NCBI RefSeq assembly: GCF_000247695.1 | Contig: NW_004624804.1 | Coordinates: 8,955,820-9,019,819 of the forward strand | Length of the DNA: 64,000 nt | DNA from: Heterocephalus glaber | Taxonomy: Eukaryota; Chordata; Mammalia; Rodentia; Bathyergidae | Reading direction: 5' to 3' | Part shown: positions 24,401 through 36,627 of the stretch, one piece after another | Layout: every line of letters begins with the position of its first letter | Position numbering within the stretch: position 1 is the stretch's first letter | Program-made: the position numbers and the translations under genes | The notes under the pieces: generated by a model | What the model was told of the DNA's origin: nothing | The model's input: only the letters and a program-made list of their open reading frames with translations | The model's database searches: none

Positions 24401-27400
24401 AAACAGCTGAGAAGTGATTCTTTTTTTATTTCTTGAGATGGGCTCACTATGTAGTTCAGACTGGCCTTGAAACTCACTGTGTAGCCCAGGCTGGTTTCAA
24501 AGGAGGTGATCCTCAGCCTCCCAAGTGCTGGGATTACAGGCCTGCGCCACCATACCTAGCTGTTACTTTTATCTTTCTTTCTTTTTTTTTTTTTTATACC
24601 AAGGATGAATGCTGTGCCCCTGAGCTACATCCCTGACCCTGTTACTTTTAAATGAACTAATAAATACTTAAAAATATTTCCATTGTAAACCAGGCATGTT
24701 GGTACACGTCTATAATCCCAGCATCTGGGAGGTTGAAGCAGGAGGATTGCAAATTCGAGCCCAGCCTGGGCAATTTAATGACTTACTGAAATCTTGTGTC
24801 AAAATTAAAAAATTAAAAGACTGGGGCTGGAGCTCAGTGCATATCCCCTAGATTCAGTCCTTAGTACTGAAAAAAAAATTCCATTGTTATTTCAAATGTA
24901 GGAAATGTTGATAGATACAGTCTGCATAAATAAAAGCTCTTTCATGATTTCTAAAATTGTAAGAAGGTCCTGAGCTCAAAAAGTTAAAAAAGAACCGGGT
25001 GTGGTAGCACATGCCTGTAGTCCCACCACTGGGGAGGCTGAGGCAGGAGGATTGCTGTGAGTTCCAGGCCAGCCTGGGCTACATAGTGAGTTCAAGGCCA
25101 GCCTGAACTACATAATGAGACCCTGTCTCAAAAAAGAAAAAGAAAAAAGTTAAAAATATCTGTGGGCTAGCTCATGCTTGGCAACAAACTATTCCCAGAT
25201 CTCCCTGGTCTGGGTGGTAGTTTGTTTCTTGCTCGTGCTACATATCCAGTGTGAGTCAGCATAGGGACTCTGTTCTACATTGTTACTCAGGGTCCCTGGC
25301 TGAGGAGCCCATTTTATCTCTGCTTTGCTATAGCTAGTACTTCTTAAAAGTGACATGTCAGCCATACACAGTGGTAAGCCTGCAGTCCCAGCTACTCAGG
25401 AGACAGGGACAATAGGATCATGAGTTCAAGGCCAGCCTAGGCAACATAGTGAGACCCTGTCTCAAAAGGTAAAAAAAAAAAAAATGTATAAAGGGATACA
25501 GCATGTGCCAGGCCATGGGTTCTATCCCTCTGTCCTCAAAAAAAGTGTCATGTTGGGCCCGGGATTTAGCTCAGTGGTTTTGCTGCCTGCTGCCCAAGGT
25601 CAAGGAACCAAGTTCAATCCCCGGCACCAAAAAACAAAACAAAACAAACAACAACAAAAAAAGTGTCATGTCAGAACATTACATAAATAATGTAACAGTA
25701 AATAAAATGACAGGTGTTCTTCAATTCTTCAGACTCTTTCTCCACATTGCTGGGTCCACTTAAGGTCAACAAAACACTTAAAGATAGACAATTTAGGGAC
25801 CTGAATTAAAGAAGGGTGTTGCTCCTGATGTCCTCAGCCCTACACTACACCCTTGACGGTATCTTTCCTCTCTTTTTTAACATTTACTATGCAACATTTA
25901 AGACATATGGAATAATAGAGTGAATAATTGTGAACCTACCATAAGCTTAAGAAAGAAAACATTACCAGTACTGTTAGGCTCCCTTTCTGCTCGTCCTCAC
26001 TGAATGTGGCTGTTCTGCCATCGCCAGTTTGAGATGCTTTATGGAGAGCACACTTTATGAAATACCCCTGTTGTCCTGGGCTTCATTGTACATGTCTGGT
26101 CTTCTGCTTTTCCTGAAACCTCTGCTGGGCATTCATTTATTCATCAGTGTGTATCAAGTGCCTACACTAGGCTGTTCCAAGTGTGGGGGTACATCAGTGA
26201 GATACACCTTGGTCCTGTCCTCAAGGTGCTTCCATTAGACAGGGAGGACAGATAGGAAGTACCTGACAGAGATAAGAACAGTGTCACTACTGCCTCTCCA
26301 TACTGTGACTAAAAATAAAGCTGGGTACAGCTGGGTGTGGTGGTGTACACCTGTAATGTCACACTTGGGAGGCTGAGGCAGGAGGATCACTGCAAGTTTG
26401 AGGCCAGCCTGGGCTACATAGCAAGACCCTGACTCAAAAGAAAACAAAACTAAAACTGGGTAAATCGGGTTAGAATGAAGCAAAGACCTGAGTGTAAGCT
26501 GTGTGAGGGGTTGAGGCAGGAGCTAGTAGAGAGGAACAAAATGAGGTCGCAGAGGTGGCTAGACAGGACTTTGTAAGTCATGGTCAGATGTGTGGGTTTG
26601 AACTTAGGGGAGATGTGAAGCCACTGGAGGGTTTTGAGCAGAGGGCTAAAATGATCTCATTCATATTTGAAGAGAATCACTATGACCTGCCATGTTGGAA
26701 AGCACTGTGGGGACAAGGCCCAGGCAGGGAGAACACTTGGGGTGCAGTTACAGGCTGATTGAGAGAGGTGGTTGTGTCGAGGCTCAGTGGTTCTCCGGGT
26801 CTTTGAGTGGGGAGGAAGGGCTGGTGCTGCTTTCATGGTGTGAGGTCTCCCACCCTGGTGATTTCAAGGCTACCATGTGCTGTGGCTGGTACAGTGTCGA
26901 AAGACCAGTGCACAGCCTGTTCCTGAGCTAGTGTAAGCCGACTCCTGTACACTGCTGAGAGAACTTGGGTCCATTCAGCCTACAAGGTTTGAAGGGGGTG
27001 TCCAGGTTTGTCTCCATTTCCTGGAGCAGGTGGAAAGAGAGAGGGGGTCAGTTTTTAAATTCCGCTGTGTTGGAGTCTTGCAAAATCAGCGTAAACACTA
27101 GCGGCCTCACAAGAGTGCTGGACTCTCATGTCCTTTGAAAGTCGAGCTCTGCCCTGAAACTCCATGCAAACAGGAAGCTGGTTTGACTTAAGAACATAAA
27201 AAATAAAAACCAGCTGATATCCCGAATGTTTTCCCCTGCTCTCCCCCTCTCCACAGTCAAAGGAAACTGCTTTTTTCCCTCCTTGGGTAGCTGTTTCAGA
27301 AAGCCAGAAAATGCCCCAACTGTCAATCCTTTGAAACTAAGCCAAGTTTGGAAACCAGACAGAATCCTGTCTGTGGGGTTTCCCTAGTCTGAAAGTGTGT

Positions 27401-30400
27401 TCCACTGTGCAGAATTGTAGGAGGAAAGTGACCGAAGAACACAAAGGCATCCTCGACCAGACTCTGTCACCCAAGTCTAGCACAGAAAAAAATAGTTCTC
27501 CAAAGTAGGTCTTTCAGTCAGTTTGCATGTCATGAAGTCCATAAAGGGCTATGACCAGAATTACTTTTTAATGAAATGGAATATACTAGACTACATCACA
27601 TACAATAAAGTATTGTTCTGTAAAACTCTCATTTCAGTATTATGCACATACACATACATACATCTATGAATACACTGCATCATGATGTAAAGTATATTTT
27701 TTTCCACAGTTTATAGTCTAAAATTTTTATAAACCCTGGTCTTCAGGGTCTGAGTAACCCATATCTTCTTCCTACTTTAAATTGCAGCTGAAAAGTGCAA
27801 GCTGGTTCTGGAATCAGTTCTCTATAGAACTGGATCATCCACCCCTAAACAGCTACCAAATTGCCATGGGAAGGCAGGACAGCTGAGAATCAGCAGGCTT
27901 GGTCTGATTCTTTGGGACCAGCACTAAAGCATAGCGAGGGACAAGGTTTATGCAAAGTTGAATTCAAGGGCTTTGCCTTGAATCAGATTAGTCTGAAGAG
28001 AATAGTAGTTGTGTAACCTGTTAGCTCACTGCACTTGATTTTGTGACCTCTGCCACCCTTGTGGGTCAGGCTGGGCTCAGGTTCCTTTTTGTCCTCTGCA
28101 GTAGGTAGCAGGAATTCCAGAGCGCCCTTCCCTCTGAGGTAATGAAAGTTCCCAGTGCTAAGATGAGTATCCCCAGACTTCCCCAGAATGATCTTGTGCC
28201 CTCAGGTCCATCCCAGGTTAATGGGTGCCAGAGGATCATTAAGCTGAGAAAAGGGTGGAAGGAGCCCTAAGTAAGGGCAAACTATGAAGAATGTCTAGGA
28301 GCTGGCCGCAAGGTGCATGCCTGTAATCCTGGCTGCTTGAGGGGCTTGGGAAGGAGATCACAAGTTTGAGGCCAGCCTGGAAAACTTAGCAAGACTTTTA
28401 TCTCAAAATAAAAACAAAAAAAGGCTAAGAATATAATTAATTGGGGGAGCACTTGCTTAGCACATGTGCCACCTTGGGTTTGATCCCTAGTACTGGGGGA
28501 AAAAATGAATTAATAGGCTAAGATAGGCTAAAGATAGGCTAACATTAGTTTATTTCCCATTAGCTTTAGTGCTACAGCTAGGTCCAAGTGTACTTGGCAG
28601 ATTTGGTGCTTTCCAGGTGGCTGTGGGTTGATTCCCTGTAAGTAAACCACCTTTACCAGTGAATAGACACATATTGGAATTCCTGAACCACATCCCCCAA
28701 GGAGTTCAGAAGACTCTTAGGGCTGTCTCTGGGAAATAACTTTTAACTGTACCATTCTGAGAGACTTGGTTTAATTTTTGGCCATCACAGGATACTTATT
28801 TCCAACCTACTTCAAGCTACCATGATCCTTGGAGATATGAATTTAAACAGGATCTCTAAGAGTACTTTAATTCTCCCATTGGAGCAGTAAGAGAGGAGAG
28901 ATCCTATAACTATCTGAAATGGTTCTGGGCTTCCCCTCTGTAGAGGAAGCTTGGACTAGGAGATTCTACTCTGCCACAAGTATGACCACCCCTTAAGATT
29001 TTCTTGCTCATGTTACCCTCCAAGGGCCTCCAAGACTCTGCAGGGTCAGTTTTATAGCAGAGTACAGTGTCCATGACCCTTTTGGATTCAGAAGCTCCTG
29101 TCTCTGAGCCCAGAGAAATCAGGACATCCCTCAGGAGGGCTGGTGCAGGAAGTGCAGACAGTACTGGATGAAACTGGACCTGCAGTGAACAGCAGGACAT
29201 CGTGTAAGAGAGTATGAAGTGGGGGACAAGTGGAGATCCCAGTGGGATCTGAATCTGACATGGATAGCATCCTCTACCAGAAAGACCATGAACTGATTGG
29301 GAGTTAGCGCCGTGTGGGTCATAGGGGCTGTTACAGTATGATGACTGACAGCAGTACTGACGGTGAGTGATAAACTCCCTGTCTCGTGTAGCCATGTCCT
29401 CTCTGGATCTCGGAGCATGTTACAGTGTTTCTCTGTCATCTCTGTGGGAGTTGTGGCTTAATAATTATCATGCTGGGAGCATCTGTGCTTTGCAGAACAT
29501 AGCATTAAGCCATGCTCCTGCCTCCTAGGCATAAAGTCTATATAAACTGGCAGCCATTTGGGAGGTGGAGTCCTCTGATGAAGGGAAGAACATGATGGAA
29601 TGCAAAGGTCAGGGGTATCATGAGTCACCTAGTTGGTACCTAGCATTCTTTTGGCTCCTGGTAGATCCCAGGGGGCTCTCCATGCCTGCCAGGGCACAAG
29701 GATCATTGATCTTTGCTGAGTCTCGTAGACAAAACCCTGGCTGTAAACTGGGCCTTCCTGGGTTGGAGGAATGCTTGTTCTCTTGGCCATGAGCTGTGGT
29801 TGAACCAGTGGGTTTTCTTTCCCATGTTGCCAGCAGGCTGAGCCCCACTGAATGCAGGTGATGCACACTGGCACTTTTCTGTGTGATGAAGTGGCCCATG
29901 GGCAGCACAGAGCTGGCGAAGGCTCCTGTTCTCCTGAAGATAAGGGGGTCAGGAGAGCAGCACTGCAGGACAGTCCTAGCTGCCTGCAGCACCTCCCCCC
30001 ATCTACAATATCTATAACACATCCCTTCTCTCTCTTGCTCTGACAGGTAACGTTGGAGAAGGTGCTGGGAATCACCGTGTCTGGAGGCAGAGGACTTGCC
30101 TGTGACCCCCGATCAGGTTTAGTTGCTTATCCTGCCGGGTAAGTGCATGGCTTGGAAAAGATCTTCTTTACAGCTGTGCTAGAACAGTTGGGGTGAGCAG
30201 GGGTTTTCTGGTATCTTGTGGGAGCTATTTCTGGGTTAATGCTTTGGTGCCATTTCCATTAAGAGTTGCCAGGCTAGGGAAAGGCTATTTGTTGGGGGTT
30301 GTCCTTGTTTCGTCCTGTCCTGCTTTTTTGGCCACCTACCCTCACCTCCCCATCTACATATACAGCTTCATACTTTATGTTACACAGTTCTTAGCATCAG

Positions 30401-33400
30401 GCTCAGTGACTATCTTCTAGTCATTAAAAAAAAACCAGCTTTATTGAGATGTAATACAGTACATTTAAAATATCCAAGTTAGGGCTTGGGATGTAGCTCA
30501 GAGAGTTCTTGCCTACCATGTTCAAGGCCATGGCTTTGATCCCCAGGCCCACAATAAATAAAATATACAGTTCAGTGTTCACAGAGTTGTACAGCTATCA
30601 CCACAATCAATTTCAGAACAGTTTCATTGCCCCCTAAAACACCTTATAGTCCAGTGCAGTGGCATGCACATGTAGCCCCAAAAGCTACTATGGAGGCTAA
30701 AGCAGAAGGATTACTTAAGCCCAGAGGTTCAAGGTCAGCCTGGGCAACAGGATGTGTCAAAAATAAATAGGGTTGAGAATACTGCTCAGTGGTAGAGCAC
30801 TTTCCTAGCATGCACAAGGCCCTGGGTTCAGTCCCTAGCACTGCAAAAATAAGTTTAAAAAACAAAGAAAAAGGAGAAGAAAGAATAAAAGAAAAAGAAA
30901 CTCTATACTCATTTGCAATCATTGTTCTACCTCTCTTCTCCAAAACCTCCAACCTTAGCCAACCACTAATCTATTTTTTAAACAGAAAAAAAATTTTAAT
31001 TGGAAACTTAGAGGGAAGATAGGAAAGGACTCCAGTTTAGGTAGCTAGAGGGGCTGTGCTGATATAGGGCTCAGACTGGGCACTTGCAAGAGCAGGAGAT
31101 CAGATTTCAAGGATTCACTGCTGAGCTGGGGTCCTATTGATCATTATCTCAGGCCCGGTGTCATAGTGTGGGAATCTTTATGGCTGAAGGTGGTTTTGTT
31201 CCCAGGAAAAGATTGTCTCTGTCTGTGGTGTCTCAGTCATGTGGGGCTCCGCCTTTTCCAGAATCCAGGTGATCACAGGTTCAGGACAGTGGCTGGAGGC
31301 CTCAGGGTATAGAAGAATATCCCTGGAAACACCCCATTAATCTACTTTCTGTCTCTATAGCTTTGCTTATTCTGGATATATCATGTAAATGGAATCATGA
31401 CAGTTGGCTTTTTTGCAGCTGACTTTTTCATTTAGCATAATGTTTTCACGGTTCCATCATGTTGTAGCTCATGTCAGTACTCTTCCTTTTTGCAGCTGAA
31501 TAATAATCCATTTTATGGATATATCACATTTTATCTATTCTCCAGTGGGCTAGTTTCCACTTTTTAGCTGATAGGACTACTCAGCTGCCCCGAGAGGTGC
31601 CAGGGACATGGAAGAGAAGTGGGAACTGTGGCCAATGTTCTTTCCCATGTTGCCCTTTCATTTCTCTGCTCCTACACGTGAGGAACCCCCAACCATAGTT
31701 TCATAGGCTTTTGCAGAAGTGTTTCCTTGGGAGCTTGTGGCCCTCCTGCCTCCGGTTCTTTCTGTCAGCCTCTGGCCCTTGCTGATGGGTACAGGACCAT
31801 GACAATGACAGGGTTCACTGCTTTGCCTTTCTGACCCCACCATCAACTTGGGAATGCCTTGTTCCCCAGTGTCATTTACCTAGCAATGTTTAGTTTCCAT
31901 TCCAGTTGCATTTTCTTAGTTTTATCATCTCATCCAAAAAGCTACCTTTATCAAGTACTTATTCTATGCCAAGTAATTTTTTTTGAGGGGGTGTCTTGCT
32001 TTGTGGTTCAAGGTGGCCTTGAACTCACTATGTAACCTAGGCTGGCCTTGAACTTATGGCCATCTTTCTGCTTCAGCCTCCTGAGTGCTGGGATTATGAG
32101 TGTGCACTACCACGCCAGGCCCAGGTTCTTTCTTTTTTTGGACCGGGGATGGAACTCAGGACCTTGTGCTTTCGAGGCAGGTGCAGTGCCACTGAGCTAA
32201 ATCCCTGGCCAGGTCCAGGAACTTTTTAAGCATTTTGCACAAACTGTTTAATACTTAGAGCAGCACTGTGCAGTTGATACTGTTATCACGCTCATGTTCT
32301 ACACGAGGAAACAGCTTCAAGAAGGTGAACAAGTTTGCTTTTGGGGGGATTTTTTTTGCTTATTGCCACTTCACTGGTGTCCAAGAAGCCTGACTCCTAA
32401 ATGGCCTGGGGTGGGGAAGACCAGACTGGTTATTTCTCGAAGCTGCTTTTCCTCTAAGCTGTCTACTTGCCATGTAAATGAGAAGAGTCTAATCTATGGG
32501 CAGTTGAGTCTTTGCCAGGGAGACTTCTGCCCCCAAGGGTCTTTCCTTAGGGCCCTCTGATGTTTGGTGCTGGTGGGGGCTCTGCTGTGATGCTGTGCTG
32601 CCCTCCTCTTTTCCAGAAGTGCTTTGGAGAAGGGCCTCTGTTATTGGATAGCCCTGTGTAGCCTGCCTTCAGGGAATTCCACTCATTCCTGCCTCTGCCT
32701 GGAAAAGCCAGGTTTTTTCTTGTTGGAGGAGCTGGGGTGGGGGCTAGAAGAAAGATTGGCAGGAAAGGCCCTGGGTGTTGCTCCCTGCATGCTAAGCCCT
32801 GTGCCCTTGCTGGAGGAGACCCAGCCCCTTTCCACTCCTCTACACACATCTGGGCCCCAGGCTTGGCACCTCCATGGGTGTGTGGTTGTGTTTACGGGCA
32901 GGTCCCGGCCCAGTGGGTGTGCCTGAGTCTGTATGCTTCCAGGCGGTGCACGTAGCTCCTCCACCAGAACCTCTAGTAGGCTTCCTGAGTGTGCTTGGCT
33001 TGGCTAGCCCAGGGTAGCACCCTGATCTGTTTGTTCCCTAACCTTTGGGTTTCTTATAACTTTGATTTCTTTCTTTGCAAATAGCTTCTTTCTGGATGTT
33101 TCAGTTCTGCTCTGTGCCAGAGCTCTTTACTCTGCTTCTGGGGTATCTGGGGACCACCACACTCTTTGTGAGCCCAACAGGCTCTCTGCCTTCCTTGTCG
33201 AACTCCTCTTCCTATCTAGTAATCCTGCTGCCGCCCCCAGCCCCCACTCTTGTTCCTGCTGCGCTCTAAGAGCCAGCTAAGGTATCCTAGAAACAAGGAG
33301 AGAAACAAAACTCAGAAAAGTCTCCCAGAGGCCTAGAGGCAAATATCAAACCAAAACAAAGTATTTTGAGAGGAAATGAAACATCACAGGGCAGAGGGTG

Positions 33401-36400
33401 GGCAGAGGAAGTTCAGGCTGAGCTTGGAGTCCCAGGACAGAGACCCCGAAGTTTAAGGGGCTCCCCTCCCTTTTCTCCAGAGCTCTCCCTTTGCTGTCGT
33501 TTTCCCCACCCGAAGCCCACTCCCCACCTGTCACCCTTTTTTTTTTTTGGTACTGGGGATTGAACTCAGGACCTTATACTTGCGAGGCAGGCATGGTGCC
33601 ACTGAGCTAAATCCCTAGCCCCTACCTGTCACACTTTAAGCTGTCCTAGCTGAGCATGTTCTTTGGGGGACTTAGTTTAGCTGAATACCCTTAATAATAG
33701 TGGGATGTTTTTCATAGCCCTGATTGCCACTTTCGAGCCAGTCAGGCCTGAGAGCAGGTTACTTGTGGCCCCACTGCCAGAGTAAGCGGGTTGACTGCTC
33801 TGGACATAGGTGCTCCTTGACCACTGGAGCAGGAAGTATGCCTGGGCCTGTGAAGCAGCCAGGAGGCAGCCTTGTGGTTGCTTTTGGCAGGGAGGAGGAA
33901 AGGGAAACTTTCTCCTGAGAAGCAGTTCTGTGGGAACCTGGGCTGAGACACACAGTGGCAAAGCAGTGGGCAGGACATGAAGTCTCAGAACTGTGTGAGC
34001 GACACCCGAGCTGGAGGAGTGCAGAGCCTCCCTCTCCTAACTGGGAGGCGGCCTGTGTGAGTGCTGGCAGGGTGCAGTGGGGCAGTGCAGAGTCCAGGGT
34101 CTGCAGGAGGACGCCTGGGCCTGGGGGCCTGATGGGATCACACCAGTGCGCAGAGCTCCAGTGCCCTGCTGCCTGTCTCACACTGAAACCAGGGCCCGGT
34201 AGTTCTTCCCCTCAGGGTTCCCTCATCAGTGCATTCATTCGTTTGTTCAGCTGGTGTTTGCTGAAAACCTGCTCCGGGCCAAACACCAGGGGTATAGCAG
34301 TAAGTGAGGCAGAGAGGGTCGCTGCTTGTGTTTAAGTCAAGAAGTGTTAGCACACAGCACAAATGAAACAAGTGACCAAGGTAACATCACACAGTGGGAA
34401 ATGTTTTAAATAAGCCAGGGAGACAGAAAGGAAAGAAAGTGAGTAACTGGGAACTGAAAGGGGCTACTTGAAGACTGAGTATCCGGGCTTAGTGAGGGTA
34501 ACAGCCAAGCCCCACAGAATTCTTAAGTCCTGTGTCTTTCAGGAGGGCTGCACTGTGTCTGGGAAACAGGGGTGCCAGTGGGGCTCATGGCCTGCCCAAG
34601 AGGGTTACTTATTTGGATTCCATGTATCTAAAGAGGACTACAACCAGGGGTGGCCCAAGAAACACACTAGCATCATTATCTCTTGGAATAATTAAAGCTG
34701 TAAGATTTCCTCTTTGATTGGGCTTGGTGACACACCTGTAATCCAGCACTCTGAGGGGACCTAGGCAAGACAATTTCAAGTTTGAGCCTAGCCTGGGGAA
34801 CTTAGCAACTTACCTGTCTAAAAATAAAAAATAAAAAGGCTTGGGATGTAGCTCAGTGTGAAGGTCCTGGATTCAATTCCCAGTACCCCCCCCGCCCCCG
34901 GCAAAAAAAATTCCCCTTTGAAAATGAATCTGGAGGAATAGTTTGTAATTCCACATCTGGATGACCTCAGAGACTGACTAGTGTCCCACATGATTTGCTA
35001 GGTGGGCTTCCAGTTGCAACTGCTGCCCCTGGGGTGGCCCTTCCTTTATCACTGTGCATCAGGCTTCCCCTCGAGAAAATGGCCAAGTGGATGTGCTGAT
35101 GACTTGAATGTTATCTTCAATTCTCACAGTTCTGTGAGGTAGAAGTTTCTTCTGTGGTACAGGTGAGAAAATTGTATTTCAGAGAAGTGGAGGAACGTAT
35201 CTGAGAGTCCATATGTATTAGCAGATGGGTCTGTTAGACCACAGTGTTCTTGTTCGTTCTCCACCACGCTGCCCTTGGGCATCAGTGAGCCAGCACTCAG
35301 GTGTATGGCTGGAAGAACAATGAACCTGCCCCTTGAGCCGTGTTTCATAGGTTCATCCCCAGGCTTCTCAGCAGTCAGAGGGCAGACATCCTGCAGATCA
35401 TGACTTCAGGTTTTATTCACTCGTCAAAAGCACTTTGAGTGCCTGCCTTCTAGGCCAGGAGACCTAACAGTAAACAACACATACAAAAACAATCTTCACA
35501 GAGCTGGCAATGTAGTGTGTGAAGACAGACACTCCCCTGCAGTACATTCTGGAGACTATTACAAGTTGGCATGTGCTCGAGGAGAAAGTATGAGCAGTGG
35601 TGCTGACTGGTGGTCAGGAAGGTGGGGATAGAGCTGCGGAGGGTGACGTGGAGCCATATGCCTCTGTGAGTCACCTTCTGGCTTTACCTGACCTAAAAGG
35701 AGAACTTCAAGGGCGCTGGTTGAGCCTTCTCTGCCTGCTCACTGTATGTGCTGCTCCACTCAGAGCTCCTCCTGGGTGCCCTTGGCTCTGCCTCTGGAGG
35801 GTGGAGAATGGTAGAAGGCGGGTCCTGTGTGCGTCCTGGCTCTGCACAGCGGCTCAGGCCTGAACCTGTGCGGGGAAGGCAGAAGTCGAGGACTGAGACC
35901 TGGAGGAGCTGAGGCCTTCCCCTCCCCTTGTGAGAGTGCAACTTCTCTGCACCTTCAGGTTCTGAGTTCAGGAGCCGGCATGTTGGGCCAGCCCAGCCCT
36001 TGTCAGGGTGAGGATTTCAGTCAGCACCGCTGCAGGGGCTCGCTCTGCCCAGCAGGGTTGTGGAGGTAGAGGCCCCACCCTGCTCTCGGGCTCACTGAAC
36101 TTGCGTCAAGTTCACCAAGAAGACTGAGGCGGCTCTTCAGAGGGGCTGAGAGAGGCCCTCCTGCCCTCCTGGGAGGACAAAGCAAACTGGGCACACAGGG
36201 GGCCTGGGATGTGCCACCCTCAGTTCAGCATCTGCCTTATTATTTATTTATTTATTTTTGTACCGGGGATCAAACTCAGGACCTTGCGCTTGTGAGGCAG
36301 ACATGGTGCCACTGAGCTACATCCCCAGCCAGTATCTGCCTTATTGTCTCCATGGGTTGACCTGTCTCTTTTGCTGTATTGGTTGGTTTCGTGATCTGAA

Positions 36401-36576
36401 TAATCAGGAGTAAAGCATTCAGATTAAGGGCCCCCCTCTGTATGTTTTCCTGTCTTGCTTAACTCTCCAGGGCCATGCCTGAGAATTTCCCAGGCTCTGG
36501 CACTGGGAGGTTGTAGAGAAGGGAGGGTTTTCTTGTGTGCCTCTAGGCAGTCATCTTTGCATTCTATGTATGTGTG

Positions 36577-36627
<51 letters not shown>

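Larger units (their letters stand above)
24085..24990. mobile_element. hAT-Charlie-type DNA transposon fossil interrupted by three SINEs
   Basis: Starts CAGAGTGTGGTCCGAGAACC and ends near GGTCCTGAGCTCAAAAAGTT, which are roughly inverted. Internal TATTAAGCCAGACATTAAA and AACAATGCTGCCGC match a known non-autonomous hAT consensus. It is split by a B1 (24423-24560), an ID (24583-24640) and a B1-dID (24690-24885). Confidence 0.65.
5250..30046 (+). other. MAPKBP1: MAPKBP1 24.8 kb intron after the first coding exon
   Basis: No exon recognised inside. Most of the identifiable sequence is repeat-derived: ID, B1 and B1-dID SINEs, MIRs, two L1 remnants, one solo LTR and a hAT fossil, listed separately. 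Stretches in which I see nothing specific include about 5260-6380, 6990-8130, 8900-9590, 10910-11400, 14250-15290, 15500-16130, 18330-19080, 20350-21600, 22830-24080 and 26700-28290. They may hold old, unrecognisable repeats or enhancers, which cannot be told by eye. Confidence 0.85.
30425..31600 (+). mobile_element. Ancient L1 3' UTR, broken by three insertions
   Basis: Pieces in consensus order: AACCAGCTTTATTGAGATGT; CAGAGTTGTACAGCTATCAC; CCAACCACTAATCTA; TCTGTCTCTATAGCTTTGCT; ATTTAGCATAATGTTTTCAC; GGCTAGTTTCCACTTTTTAG. Interrupted by an ID (30482-30562), a B1-dID (30645-30862) and an unidentified insert (30978-31335). No intact ORF. Confidence 0.75.
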
